From Saccopteryx bilineata (lineage: Eukaryota; Chordata; Mammalia; Chiroptera; Emballonuridae), in the NCBI RefSeq assembly GCF_036850765.1, contig NC_089496.1, positions 50,024,113 to 50,088,112 on the forward strand: a stretch of DNA of 64,000 bases, given 5' to 3'. Positions 1 to 12,700 of this stretch are shown here, one piece after another. The notes beneath the pieces are model-generated. The model was not told the origin of the DNA. It saw only the letters and a program-made list of their open reading frames with translations, and made no database searches. The translations under genes and the position numbers were made by a program. The stretch's first letter is position 1. Each line of letters opens with the position of its first letter.

Positions 1-179
1 ACTTAGACCACCTACTATAATTTTATGTTAAAGACTCCTGCTTCCCCCTAAGTTAAGAGTAATATGAACCAAATTTACCTTCCGACTGAAATAACCAAAA
101 AAACAAAAGACAAAACAATGACAAAGATTTTGCGAGTCATTGGATACTAGGCAGTGATGTATACTAATCCCTGAGATGG

Positions 180-1785
180 CTAATGAATGGAGTGAGCCTA
201 TAACTGTCTCACATTATAGCCTTGGGAAAGTTTAGTGCCTGCAGCATAAGACAGGAAAAGCCAGATAGAGCCCAGTGGACTCTCTGAATGGGGGAAATGG
301 AGCTGAGAGTCCTGGGAGATGAGGGAGCTAGAGCTTGCAGACAGAATACCAAAAAGGGGAGTGATCCTATAGGGGTTCCTTCTTGGGCATTCAGCACAAT
401 ACTGATCAGTGTATGTGTTTCAGGTACTATTCAATGTTTGGGGAAAACCCAGTAGGGATTAGAGAACAGTGCTCACACAACGCTGTGAATAGTGCCTGTT
501 CCTACCAGTCAGAGGGGAAGAAACATAATCCATGGCATATTGGGGTGAGTACGCAGAAGGGTCATGCCTCGGTAGTAGGGAATATCTAGTCCTAGACTGA
601 GCATGGCTATGAACCCACCTGAAAAATAATAAAAGCAAGATCCAAAAGGATTTATCCGTTTCAAAGTAATGTAATTGCATTCCAAAACAAAGTTCAAGGA
701 TATTTATAGGAATATACAACTAGTCAGTGCCAAACGGAGAAAATTCACAATGTTGAGCATCTAACCAAAGATTTTCAGATGAGTTAAAAAAAAAAAGGCA
801 AGAAAACATGATCCATAGTAAAAATGAGCAATCCATAGAAACTGACCTAGAACTGACAGATGGAAGAACCATCCGAGAAAGACATGAACTGCATTCCAAT
901 ATGTTCAGATATTCTGCAGAGACACGGAAAATATTATTGAAAGACCCAAATACAACTCTGGGATAAACCTATGTCTGAGATGTAGCATGCACTAGATGGC
1001 ATCCACAGAAGATGCAACACCTTAGAGGAAAAAGATCAGTCAACTTGAAGACTACCCAAAATGAAACACAGAGAGTCAAAAGAATCCCTTCCTCTTGACC
1101 CTCAAAACGAACAGAGCATCAGTGAGCTGCAGGACAATCACGGGCAGCCTTATATTTATGTAGCCAGAGTCTCCAGAACAGACAACTGAGAGAATATACT
1201 GTATGTGAAGATATAACAACAGTGGGTGATTTTCCAAACTCTGGAAACTCTAAGCCTGTGGATCAAAAAAATAATAATAGTAATTTTAAGAAGCTCAGTG
1301 AAACCCAAGCACAAGAAACATAAAGAAAATTACACCAAGATACATCACAATCCCACTGCTTAAAAGCAGTAACAAAAGGCAAATCTTAAAAGTCTCCAGA
1401 GAATAATAACATATTGCCAACAGAGGAACACAGACAAGAATGACAGCAGATTTCATCTTGGGAATGGTGAGAGCAGGAAGACAATGGAGCAACAGCTTTA
1501 AAGTGCTGGAAAAAACAACTGTCAATCTAGAATTCTTTACACAGTAGAATCGTTATTTCAACACAAGGACAAAATAAGGACATTTTTAGTCGTATAAAAG
1601 TTGGAAGAATTCAGCAGCAGACCTGCACTACAAGGAATGTGGGAAAGGAAGCCCTTAAAGCAGAAGGAAAAGGATCAATGATATCTGATGGAAATATGGA
1701 GCCACACAAAGGCCACTGGGGCTAGTAAGAACATGAGCAAACATGTACTTTTTTTCTTATTATTTAAATTTTAAGTCACTCTCTT
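180..1785 (+). repeat. Old L1-derived fragment
   Basis: The stretch from about 1380 to 1700 has the order of motifs found in old mammalian L1 copies: a 'kept as RNA-binding ORF region' run with AATGACAGCAGATTTCATC, then AAAGTGCTGGAAAAAACAAC, TGTCAATCTAGAATTCT, and GCAGACCTGCACTACAAGGA. There is no long open reading frame, so it is a dead copy. The left limit is uncertain, because similarity that I can recognise fades before about 560. The same motif order recurs at 45080-46310. Recognition is from memory, not alignment. Confidence 0.55.
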
Positions 1786-4700
1786 CATTTACTTAGCCCT
1801 CCGTGACCTTCAACTCTTCACTGAAACCCTGCATATTAGTGAAGATTACTTAGAGCGCCTTTTACCCACCTCTCCTTCTAATTGAACATCCTTCTTTCTG
1901 CTGGTTTTTATTCCCATGGGACTCGTTCTCTGTGCCTTCAGGACTTATGCTTCTCTTCTTTATACCACCTTCTTGAACTGTGTACCTAAACGTCCAGAAC
2001 GTCCAGTATTACCAAAGCAGTAAATGGCTCGACAGCTACCTGCTCCGCTAGGTGGCTTTGGATGCCTCTGAAAGCTTACACATTATCCTTATCCTGGACC
2101 GTCATGGTGCCTATTAGCACAGTGAAGGCTCTCGGGAGGTCATTACTGAAGTATTCTGTCATTCATCCCCGGATTTGCCCAGCTTATTGGCTACAAGACC
2201 CTTGGAACACAGTTTGAAAATTATTGATCCCCTTCAATGTTCTCATTTTCTAGATGAGAAAACTGAAGTCCAGAGAAGTCAAGCCATTTTCTCTGTTCGT
2301 GTCAGAGCAGACGCGAGCAACTTAAGTCTTCTGGACCACGTCCAGCATTCTTTCCTAAGCATTCACCCAGAAACCCTGGAATTCTTGAAACCTTCCTTAA
2401 GAATTTCCTCTCCTTCCGAAGCCCGTCTCTCAGCCTACAAGTCTGCCTTTCGCTCTCAAGGATGTTACCAGTTCGAATCTCTACAACTCTTGGAACCAGG
2501 GGCCGCCTGGGCATCTGGACAGGCAGCAGACCTTCAGCTCCCACACAAGCCTCTGCAGGGAGAGAGAGCCCATTGTGACAACACCATCTGAAAGGACAAT
2601 GCTGTGCATTCTCTGAGGTGGCAATTCTGCTCGGAGCTGGCAGCCGCTTCCCTGTCATCGCTTAGTCACTTTCCTGTTCAGCTCAGAAGGCAGCCCTGGC
2701 TCTGGCGGCAGTGACAGACGCTCTGGTAACGGAGCCCCCGGGGCCCAGCCCACCCAGTCGGGCCCACTCAGCAAGGGCTGAGTGAAAGGGACAGATGTGG
2801 AGACAGACTATTTTGACAGGGGATTGACTTTCTCCTCCCCTCCCCTCCTCTTCCCAGCCTTTTTTCTCTCCTCGTGCTTGGATGAATTATTCCCATTCAC
2901 AATGCAAAGCAAAGAGGAATAGCAAGAATGTGTTCCAGAAGGGAGGTGGGAGACACCCGGGAAGAAAAACACACACAGAAAAAAAAAAACCCACAACAAC
3001 CTGAGGTTGTCAGTGTTAAACGTGGTTAGTGATCAGATCCAGCCGATATGCCCATCGGTGCCGAGCACAGAGACGGATGGGGAAGGGAGAGGGAGGGACG
3101 GGTTACTTTTGTAAAGCCAACTGCTATTCGAGCTCGATAGAGATTTCATTTCAGAGAGCGTCGTGATCCCCTGGTTGGGAAAAATAAGCTAACAGACATG
3201 TTTGATTATGAATGTGAGGCACCCCTAGGAATAGATAACCTAGATAAGTTTAGACAGAAGCATTGAAATCAGGGTCACAGAGAGCTAGAGCCATTAGCAC
3301 TCCCAGGCTCGTGCAGTCATGAAAGCCAAGATGCGAAACAACACACACATCTATCAACACGTGACCGGAATTTTTAAATGTGATACATACATGCATACAG
3401 GGCAGGGACTGTTCTGTGCTTGGGCTCCAGCAGTGAACAGGAGATGGAAGAGTCACGTCCCGAAGCTCGTGCTCTGTTGTTGGTTCTTGGAAATGTCCTA
3501 CGTGCTTGAATAGAATATATTTTCTTCTTTTTTTTGGTGGTTTATTTTTCCCCTATATATTACCATTAATTCAGGATCCCTTGTTCTATGTAAGACCATT
3601 AATTCAGGGTTGCTTATCTTATGACTCGAATCACATATATCCTTCCTGATTTCTTGCCTTCCTGATTTCTTAGTATATCAGTTTCTAAGAGAAGTACCTT
3701 AAAATTCCCTGTGCGTTTGTGGACATCTATGTCTGCTTTTCATTACCACCCTAGGAGGCGTATCCTTCTGAAAGACAAGAAAACCGATTCTCAGATGACC
3801 TCACAACGCTTGTAAAGGGTGGGTCCAGGATTCCAATTTAGTTGTCTCAATTATGACAATACTAATTGCACAACTGCTGTCCTCCGTCTCTCATATCCTC
3901 ATCGACCAACAGCACAGCAGCCTCTCCCCATCCTCTGGGAATGCCCTCCTCCAGACTTCAACCAAACTCTTCCTCTGAGTGCCCCGCTTCCCGGCCAGCG
4001 GTGACTGGTCCGGGGCTGGCCATCACGATATCCTGGGCCACCTAACCCAAACCAGGCCAAGGAGACAGGAGTGGCCATAAGGGGTCTTTGTGAGACAAAG
4101 CGGAATTCATCACAGACATAAAGGGCTGGAGGGATTGCTGAACTGCTCTTAGGAAGAGGATGCCAGGGCAAGAGGGAGACCCCTGAGTTTGGATTCTGCT
4201 TGATAAACGGACACCCGAGTGGGGAGCCCTGAGCAGACACCCACCCCCCACCCCAAGGGCGGAGCCAGAGACCAGAGCTTGGATCGCAAAGCTCAGCCGA
4301 AGACCTGGCCTCCAAGCACTTTCTTTTTTAAAATCAGTTTTGATGGCCCAATGCCAAATCTATTTAGAAATGGCTGTATTTTCATCTCTATTCTTTTAGA
4401 AATAGGTAAGTAAGTACACCAAAGCTTTAAGGGCAATCAGCATAACAACTCAATGAGCTTAATTTTGCTACATTCCACCTTCTTTCAAGATATTAAATTT
4501 GCATACAGAAAAAAAGCTCAGGTACTTAAACATCAATGAGACTATATTATGCTGAATTAAAAAGAACATGCCTGCTTAAATGATACTCAGTAGCACTCCC
4601 ACTTAGGAGAAAGCCGTTTTGCCAACATGTTGCTTATTTAATCAGAATTTGATGTCAGAGATCATTGAGTACAGAAACTATTACTTTAGAAACAGAGCCA

Positions 4701-4978
4701 ATATCAATAGTATCCTAATCTCTTGACAAAAAAAAGAAAAAAATCTACCTTTTAATTATACTACAATGACTCAGTCTTAAGAGAAAGTCTTCAACTCCTC
4801 CATTCAGAACTTTAAGATCTCTCTCATGAGAAGAAGGGTTAAAAGAAAAGCATTTTCAAGACCTTAATGTCCTTTTCAACTTCAAATGTAAAAATGTATT
4901 TGTTCTGAGATAGCACTGTGAAATAAAGACCAATTTAAGAAGGCAAGGAAGGTTGAAGGCAGCTCCACTTTATTTGCT
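1786..4978. other. Intergenic stretch, no gene recognised
   Basis: This lies downstream of DPY19L1. The only open frames are short (up to about 140 codons), lack a recognisable domain and overlap each other on both strands. Two stretches (2225-2335 and about 3735-3850) look like decayed antisense MIR. The rest shows A/T-rich unique-looking sequence, with a GC-richer patch near 2690-2780. I see no RNA gene or regulatory site I could defend. Confidence 0.5.
2225..2335 (-). repeat. MIR-like SINE fragment
   Basis: The segment TTTTCTAGATGAGAAAACTG followed by AAGTCCAGAGAAGTCAAG matches the antisense core of the ancient tRNA-derived MIR SINE (pattern 'cagatgaggaaactgaggc...agag'). It is decayed and short. 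Confidence 0.4.
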
Positions 4979-4994
4979 AAGGCACAGTTTTCTT

Positions 4995-5394
4995 TTTTTT
5001 TTTTTTTTTTTCATTTTTCTGAAGCTGGAAACAGGGAGAGACAGTCAGACAGACTCCCGCATGCGCCCGACAGGGATCCACCCGGCACGCCCACCAGGGG
5101 CAGTGCTCTGCCCCCCAGGGGGTGATGCTCTGCCCATCCTGGGCGTCGCCATATTGCGACCAGAGCCACTCTAGCGCCTGAGGCAGAGGCCACAGAGCCA
5201 TGCCCAGCGCCCGGGCCATCTTTTGCTCCAATGGAGCCTTGGCTGCAGGAGGGGAAGAGAGAGACAGAGAAGAAAGCGCGGCGGAGGGGTGGAGAAGCAA
5301 ATGGGCGCTTCTCCTATGTGCTCTGGCCGGGAATCGAACCCGGGTCCTCCGCACGCTAGGCCGACGCTCTACCGCTGAGCCAACCGGCCAGGGC
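4995..5394 (-). repeat. tRNA-derived SINE, type A, with 16-bp TSD
   Basis: Read on the minus strand it starts with GCCCTGGCCGGTTGGCTCAG, contains a tRNA-like B box in GGTTCGATTCCCGGCCAG, then a unique body rich in CTCTCTGTCTCTCTCTTCCC, and ends in an A tail (T run at 4991-5012 on the plus strand). Perfect direct repeats AAGGCACAGTTTTCTT flank it at 4979-4994 and 5395-5410, showing a recent L1-mediated insertion. Short open frames over this element are SINE-encoded noise. Confidence 0.93.
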
Positions 5395-5410
5395 AAGGCA
5401 CAGTTTTCTT

Positions 5411-5750
5411 GATTTCAATTAGAAACTTGTAGTTGGGGGAAGGAGAAAGTGACAGCAGAAGGTGTCACAGCAGAGTAGGTGACCCAGGGGGCTCACCTCC
5501 TCCCTGACAGAGGGAGAAAGATGGAGCATTTCTGGGTCCAAACAAAAGCAGTAAAGTGGAAAATGAAGTTTTAAAATCCATACATATCACTAAATTATCT
5601 ATTTTCTTCTAGACAAAGTAAGATTACAAAAGGAAGTCCGATTTCAAAGGATGTCACTCTCTCTCTTTCTATCTCTGAAGTGAGAAAAGCAGGTCCAACC
5701 CAGTCCAACTTCCAAATATTTATGAGTCGCCTATTCAACAAACGCCAGGC
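5411..5750. other. Intergenic, nothing recognised
   Basis: Plain A/G-rich sequence between the SINE and the 5S pseudogene. No gene or repeat family was recognised. Confidence 0.4.
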
Positions 5751-5765
5751 AAATAAGCTGTACTT
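5751..5765 (+). repeat. Target-site duplication, left copy (5S insertion)
   Basis: AAATAAGCTGTACTT is repeated exactly at 5853-5867, immediately bracketing the 5S-derived sequence. Confidence 0.9.
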
Positions 5766-5852
5766 GTCTACGGCCATACCACCCTGAACGCGCCCGATCT
5801 CGTCTGATCTCGGAAGCTAAGCAGGGTCGGGCCTGGTTAGTACTTGGATGGG
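5766..5852 (+). pseudogene. 3'-truncated 5S rRNA retropseudogene
   Basis: The sequence begins GTCTACGGCCATACCACCCT, the exact 5' end of mammalian 5S rRNA, and by eye stays the same as the canonical gene through AGCTAAGCAGGGTCGGGCC and TTAGTACTTGGATGGG. It stops at about nucleotide 87 of the usual 121. The 3' third is absent, including most of internal promoter box C and the terminator, so transcription by Pol III is unlikely. No A tail follows. Perfect 15-bp direct repeats on both sides (5751-5765 and 5853-5867) show that it was pasted in as an RNA copy by L1 machinery. High identity implies a recent event. Confidence 0.95.
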
Positions 5853-5867
5853 AAATAAGCTGTACTT
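5853..5867 (+). repeat. Target-site duplication, right copy (5S insertion)
   Basis: Exact second copy of AAATAAGCTGTACTT. It abuts the truncated 5S sequence with no intervening A tail. Confidence 0.9.
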
Positions 5868-6159
5868 TGCACTGGTTAAATGCTACCGTGTCTGTTCTTT
5901 GCTCCTTGCAAGTTTCATTGCGGCAATGCCCCCCTAAGAGACTAGAAGGGGTTCTGCAAAATTCAGTTCCCACTGTAGGGATTCTCTATCCAGTCCTGCT
6001 GGGATAAATGCTGTCAGGAACGGGGCGCCCCCTGTAGGTCACTGTTCCAGAGTCCGTTCCCACTCATTACAGCTGGTTCTCAACTTTGGTTCCCGGATTA
6101 ACAGCATCAGCATTACCTGCAATGGGTTAGAAATGCAAATTCTGGGACCACATCTGCCT

Positions 6160-6470
6160 GAGCCCGTTGGGGCTACTCTATTACAACATGCCACAGACTG
6201 GATATCTTATAAACAACAGAAATCCATTTCTCCCAGTTCGGGAGGCTGGAAATCCAAGGTCAAGGAACTGGCTGATTCAGCAAACAATGAGAGCTGGCTT
6301 CCTGGTTCACAGACAGCACCTGTGGGCAAGGGAACTTTCTCACACTTTTTTCATAAGGGCACTAATTCCTTTTATATGGGCCCCACCCTCATAACTTAAT
6401 CACCTCCCCAAGACAACACATCCTAATACACTCACATCAGAGCTTAGGGTTTCAGCCTCGGGCTTCTGGG
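6160..6470. repeat. Old mammalian interspersed repeat, family not assigned
   Basis: The run CCACAGACTGGATATCTTAT, GGAGGCTGGAAATCCAAGGT, GAGAGCTGGCTTCCTGGTTC and CCCCACCCTCATAACTTAAT recalls a repeat seen widely in mammalian genomes (sentences of the type 'ggaggctggaaatccaagatcaag'). I cannot name the family with confidence. Coding potential is absent. The neighbouring 6471-7045 is intergenic with no recognised feature. Confidence 0.4.
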
Positions 6471-7047
6471 GAGACAAACCCAGGCCATGGCGCCTCTGCC
6501 ATGGGGTTCTCCTTCTCTGCCAGCAGCCCTCCCGTGACCCTGACACACACTGAATTTGAGCCACTGGGTCCCAGCACTTCACTCCCCACAGATGGCAGAG
6601 AAGGAAGGTGTCACCGTGGAAGGGAATTAATCACACAAGCATGAACTAACCTAGCCTGTCTTCCTCCAGGTGGACAGAAACTAATGCTGACGTAGGGACT
6701 AGGGAAACACATGGAGCTGTGACTCAGGAAATGCCACGAGGCCAAACTGTGGTTTCACGTAGGAGGCAGAGCGTTCAGCAGCTCTGGAATTATCCCCGAA
6801 GCATGGCTTTAAAGGACGACTGTGTCCTGTGACGTACATGATGAAGTCAGGGAGGTGCGTCATGCCAGGCTGTGAGAGGAGGGTGGGTGCCCCCGGCCCC
6901 CACTGGAGCGGAGGCCCGCTGTCACAGGCTGTCCAATCACTCAGGGCGGTGCCCCCCGCAGGCTGTCCGGGCACCTGACCACACGGTGAGGCTGACCATG
7001 CACGTGCCCAGTCAGGGGGGGGGAATAAAAACAACAGTTAAAGAAAC

Positions 7048-9607
7048 CCACTTTCTGTATTTTCATCTTTTTTATTTAACATACATAGTATATGTATACA
7101 ACTGGCATAAAATTCATAAAAATACAACACTCCTATGTAGTATCACTTTATTCCTGATGCGGCCTTTCACTTTCTCTTTAAAATCGTCGCCTTACCACGC
7201 AGCTGCTAGGTGTTTCCGGGCTTATCTTTTCATAGAAACACCGCCCCAGCTGTGGGTCCTCCTGTCGCAGGAACAGCTGTTTGTACCGCCGCCTAGCCTG
7301 TCCTTCCCATCCTCACAGTAAAACAAAAATATTTTGCAATGCTAAAAATGCGTAAAATACTCAGCGTTAATACTGCTTTGTCATGTGTATCAAACCCACC
7401 ACTACACTATGTTGCCATAAAAGAGACTCATAGTCTACAGCACCAGCTGCCACCAGATGTGAGCAGGGCTGAGGTGCAGAGTGGCCCCGGGCCTCTGTTC
7501 TCACAGTCCAGCCTGTGACGGAACCAGAGCTGCTGGGGAGTTACATCAATAAACACTGTTACAGGTCACCTTCTGACAGCAAGCACACTTGACTACTTCT
7601 ACTGTTTCCAGCTCAGGAAACAGCTGTAACAGTATATTAACGCTTCTCCTGTACAGAAGTTCCAACTGTTACATGTGCACTCATTAGGAAGGGAATGATT
7701 GGGAGGTGGGAAGAATAGAGAAGAACTTTAAAAGTACCATTTTAAAAAAACAATGCAGCTGAATGTACAAACAGCCCAGGTGGGCGAGCAGCAGCTGCGG
7801 AGAGAGCCGAGCAAGCCCCTCCTGCCCGCGACCCCGCCCTCCCAGGGCCTCTGCCATTCTGCCGGGTTGGGGCGTCATTGCTCAAACCCTAGTCCTAGCC
7901 ACAAGCCCCCCGCTGCTTCCCTGCTTTCTGAAACTGGCCAAAACCCAAGAAATAGAAGTCACCCAGCTAGCGAGGAAGACGGGCGGGAACCTGAGGACAG
8001 AGAATGGGGGGTGGGGGCTGGGAGGAGGTCCCGGGAAGCGTGGGCTGGGGTGGGCGGGGCCGCACACTCTGCCAGGGGCTCTCAGTGAGAGCCGCCCAGC
8101 CAGGCCCCGCCCTGGGCTCTGGGGAGAAGCAGGGCGACAACAGAGCCGAGCGGTTCCTGGGCGGGGCCCGGAACCCTCCCCGAGGACCCGGGTCGCAGGG
8201 ACAGTCCCCGATGAGGTTGGCCTGCCTGCGGTTAATCGAGAGAACACTGTGTAACTAAATGCGTAGTCTGCCAGAGGCATGGTCGGCTTTGAATTTAAAA
8301 TCTTCAAAACATTTCTCAGAGCTGTAAGGGATTCACTGCTTTCAAAAATCTCATTTCACACAAATTAACTTCTAGAAAACAAAAATTCCTACTAGGAAGG
8401 CAAAGCGGGTTTGGAAAATTTTCAAAATAAAAATAAATAAGAACAAAACAATGAAGAGAAAGGCTGAATATATTCATTCCTCATACTAAAATGGTTTTTA
8501 GAACCAAAATTATAAGGCTTAAGGCTTTGTCTTATTAAAGACAGGAAATTTTAAAAGTAAAATATAAAAACTCTATTCACTTAGTATTCATTTCCTTTTT
8601 GACAGAAAAATTAGTCATGTTTTATTATATCTTAACAGAAAAAGAAAAATTATAACACACTATGTCTCCTGTTCCACTCTACATCATGTTTGCAGAAATA
8701 TACATTAGTTTCTTGCTGCATTACATCTGAGGTTGTTCAAAATACTTTTTCTTAAAACTACCATTAAACATGAAAAATTTTTAAAGTGGTTTAAAGGTAT
8801 TAAAATATACACTTTTGAATAATACTAAAAATGAGAAAATACACAATTGCCATTAAGTTTTTTTTAACCAAGAATAAGTACTTGATTAGAAACTAAATGA
8901 GTAAATACCACTTATTTGACAAAGATTATCGGGAGGAGTGGGGGGAAGAAGAGATACTTAGAGATGACAAGCTAATACCACACTGTTGGTTGGCACAGGA
9001 ATTTGGTCCTGACCACTAGGTCCAAGAGTTTGGATTAATAATGGCCAGAAAATGCTTCGTTAACAAGAGCAACAGAGGACAAATAAACAAGAAGGGAAAT
9101 AAACAGGTAAATCCATGTAGTAAACACCCATGTCAGCCCCATCAACTCTTAATGACAGGGACGAGATGGCTAAGGAGGGACATGACCACTGGAACGTCCC
9201 AAAAACAAGAGCAAGAGGCAGAAACAAAAGCAAGGGGCATTACTAGTCCATAAGCTGTAAAATCGGCCCCTATGTAGGTTAGAATTGACTACATTTTCCT
9301 GTCATTGTTGTCATAATCCATCCTATTTTGTATACAGGTAGCTTTGTTCATTTTAGCACAAATATTTAAGTCAAATATAAGCATATACTCATTTGCATAG
9401 CAAATTTTAAGGGGTGTGTTGAAATAGTACCCAATTGATAATGATATACATATTTTTACAATCAGAATGACATTCAAATAGACCAAATAAACATTTTCTA
9501 TCTGAAGACAGTTAGCCATAAAAGTTTTTGGGATCTGAATTAAAACAAGGCATGAGTTACTAGCAAAACATTGAGACCAGGGCTGATGTCCTTCCCGGGG
9601 GCCGCGG
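7048..9607 (-). other. DPY19L1: DPY19L1 3' untranslated region (inferred)
   Basis: This runs from the base after the stop codon to about 25 bases past the first convincing poly(A) signal. A UTR of about 2.5 kb is plausible for this gene but the end was not seen directly. The proximal part (8280-9540) is AT-rich with many ATTTA-like pieces on the minus strand. The part at 7780-8230 is strikingly GC- and CpG-rich. No tRNA-type SINE has landed in it, unlike the introns. Confidence 0.6.
7071..7076 (-). promoter_or_regulatory. DPY19L1: Candidate poly(A) signal AATAAA
   Basis: On the minus strand the sequence reads AAATAAAAAAGATGAAAATA. About 30-45 bases further comes TTAACTGTTGTTTTTATTCC, a U/GU-rich region of the sort found downstream of cleavage sites. 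Other AATAAA matches exist in this AT-rich area, so choice of site is an inference. Confidence 0.5.
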
Positions 9608-9764
9608 TCACTCTTCTATCACTTCCAAGACTTTGTAAACACTGTTCTGGAACACAGTGGTGAAGTGAGGCTCGGAGTCCTTCACCAGCAGGTTGCACAA
9701 GGGGGGCTTCCCGGCGTTCGCGGGGTCCTCCACGTCCCAGATCTCGGGCATGCTGCAGCCAGGC
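9608..9764 (-). CDS. DPY19L1: DPY19L1 last coding exon
   Basis: Acceptor CTTCCAG precedes the first base at 9764, which completes a Lys codon (AA|G). The exon encodes [18 protein letters not shown] and continues to [14 protein letters not shown], then TGA at 9610-9608. It is the end of the luminal C-terminal domain, rich in conserved Cys and aromatic residues. Partial-protein residues are about 514-565. GC-rich third positions in the first half. Confidence 0.95.
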
Positions 9765-12700
9765 CTGGAAGATAAACGCGCCACGCGCAGGTCAGAAGTC
9801 AACGCGTGGCCCACGACGGCAGAGAGACCAGCACACTGCGTTCCTGCCCTCCTTCCCTTCCTCCTGCTCAGGTTAACTCAGTTTTTAAACAATCCTATCC
9901 TTGTCAGCTGCCGCAAATCCTTCTCAGAAGAAGGGGACACCGCAAAGGCGGTTCTAAAGAAAGAAACCGACCTCCAGACCACTGGAACGCCAGCGAGGGG
10001 GTTAAGATCCTGGTTAATTCCGCCTCGACTACGCCCCCAAATGGGGGTTTGTACGGTTCACTCAACCTCACCCCCACATCTGTGAAACGAGAAACACCAC
10101 GGTGCAGCCGTGTTATGAGAACTGGGAGGCAGACTGTGTCTAGAATCGTGCCCGGCATCCAGTAAGAGGTACCATATTACATTAATTTTAAAAATTATAA
10201 TCAGCAAATACACTCAGTTCGTATTTAGGCAACTTCCCTTTAACTGCATCCAGAGTGAGTCAACTCCAAGGAAATCCCATAGTCTCAACCTCACATCTTC
10301 ACTAAATGCATAATTAAATCTCAAAGGCAATATATTTTTTAAACAATAATAGAAATAAAATGGTATTTATGTGATACTTGCCCAAATCAGTTCTTCAAGA
10401 TATTGTAACTAGCCTGACCTGTGGTGGCGCAGTGGATAAAGCGTCGACCTGGAAATGCTGAGGTCGCTGGTTTGAAACCCTGGGCTTGCCTGGTCAAGGC
10501 ACATATGGGAGTTGACGCTTCCAGCTCCTCCCCCCTTCTCTCTGTCTCTCCTCTCTCTCTCTCTCTCTCTCTCTGTCTCTGTCTCTCCTCTCTCTCTGTC
10601 TCTGTCTCTCCCTCTCCTCTCTATAAAAATGAATAAAAAAAAATAAAAAATAAAAGATATTGTAAATATAATTGTTGGGATTTACTAGGTTCATAATTTT
10701 TTTTTTGGCTTTTGTATACAGTACTGAAGATTTTTATGTTATTAAATTCCAAAATGTCCGTCTTTTCTTACAGGGCTTATGATTTTTATGTCTTGTTGAA
10801 AGAATTCTTCCCTATCATCTACACATTGTATACTCTCCTATAAAAGTTTAGGCTTTGCTTCTCACATTTATCCCTATAACTCATCTGGAATTTTCCTGTA
10901 TGGCGTAGAGAGTTAATTTTAACTTTTTCCATATAGATAGCCTAATAGCTCTTGGTTCCATTATTATTTATCAAATTCATCCTTACACCCACTAATCAGT
11001 AAGTAACATATTATTCAAATCTGTATTGCCTCATTATAATCACTAACGTAATAATTTATTCAGGCAAGAATAAAAACTAGGTGCAAGAAATATTTGGTGA
11101 AAGGTTGTGGAAAAAGAGTAGCAACAAATGGCCTCTAAGTATCGCTCTACAGACTTCTTATTCATCATAAAGGCAATGTGTTTCCTTAAACTGGAGAGTG
11201 GGAGGACAAAACTTCAATGAAGTGATCGAACTTAGCATCACTGATGACAGAACACAGTGATGTTTACTTCCTGAAGAGACGGGATGAACAGTACAACACC
11301 CTCTCTTGCCGAGGTTAGCCAAACGGAAACTAATCCTGAGGAGTAAATCAGACAAATGCAGATATGGGACATCCTTACAAGACAACAGGCTGGACTCTTC
11401 CAAAATAGCAATAAAATCAGAAAGGGTAAAAGAAGGTCACTGTTACTTATTCGCTCTTTGAGAATTAAAAACAAACAAACAAAAACAAAACAGAAAAATA
11501 CAAGGAAAATTATACAGCATTGACAACTGTTTACGGTTTGTCATAGTTGCTTCACTCTTTTTAATGAGACAAAACTACTCCCCGCAAGTCCCCTTATTCC
11601 CAGTGGTCATCCTCCCCTGCCCGCCACCAGGAGGGCCAGATGACAGGAATGCAACCCTTTTCCCTTCTATCAGCATCTTTAATTGAAAAGTAATTAATCA
11701 TCTGAAAAGTGCCACAATAGACCTATCAAAGTAAGAAAGTCACCGTCACCTCCAGTGCTGTTGTCAGTGGTGATGTCTGTGGACAGCCCAACACGTTCTG
11801 CGAGAGCATGCTGATCTACGCTCAGACACACACTCGGACACACACTCAGACACACATTCAGGCACACACTCAGACACGCGGGCACGGACATGCTCATACA
11901 CCACTGCCCCCCCGGGGGTGCTTTCACAACAAAGACATTGTTCTGGGGTTCCTCACACGCTGATAAAATGGGGCCATTTTCCATCTCATTACATAAAGAC
12001 CTACTTTATTCTTGTTAGTTGTTGCTAGTACTCCTATGTATTATTTAACCACTCTTTAATGGATATTTTAATTGTTTCCCATTTACCATAATAAAACAAT
12101 GCTTACATAAACATTTCTGTGCCTCTCTCTTTCTGCAAGCTAAGCTTCTAGAAGAAGCACTATCCTTATGACAAAGGGCTATCAATTTTCATGTTGCCTC
12201 CGTCTAATTATTTCCACAAAAGGTCTGCCCGGTGAGTGTGCCCATGGCGAGCGTTCGGCGCGCTTTTGCACACTCCAGCTGACAGCAGGTGCCACCAACG
12301 TTGAGCACATGTGATAACAGGACCGGGCTTGGGTTTTCCACCGTTTCATTTTCCCACACGTGCCAAGGGCAAGCGGTTGCCACACTGCAGGCCAATGGCA
12401 GCAGAGAGCAAACTATGCAGCGAGCAGACACTCTCCAGCTCCTGGGCTGGGCTGCTGTTGGGAGGAACTAGGGCAGAGCTGCCTTTGCTCTGTCTGCCTC
12501 TGTGTGGCGTTCTTTAACCCTGAGTCCCGGGGGCTCCCCGGGCAGCCAGAGGCCGCTTCAAGCGGCATTAGTGCAAACCTCAATAATTTTCCTCTGAATC
12601 CATTTATTTTAATTTCACCTCACCTTCTATTATTGGGATTAATGGGAAAGAAAGCAGAGAACTGAAAATAAAGAGTAGTTCATTAAAAGCTCATCTACGA

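Noticed and set aside
10494..10694. Arg/Glu-rich minus-strand ORF
   Set aside because: Translation of the CT-rich tract in a SINE.
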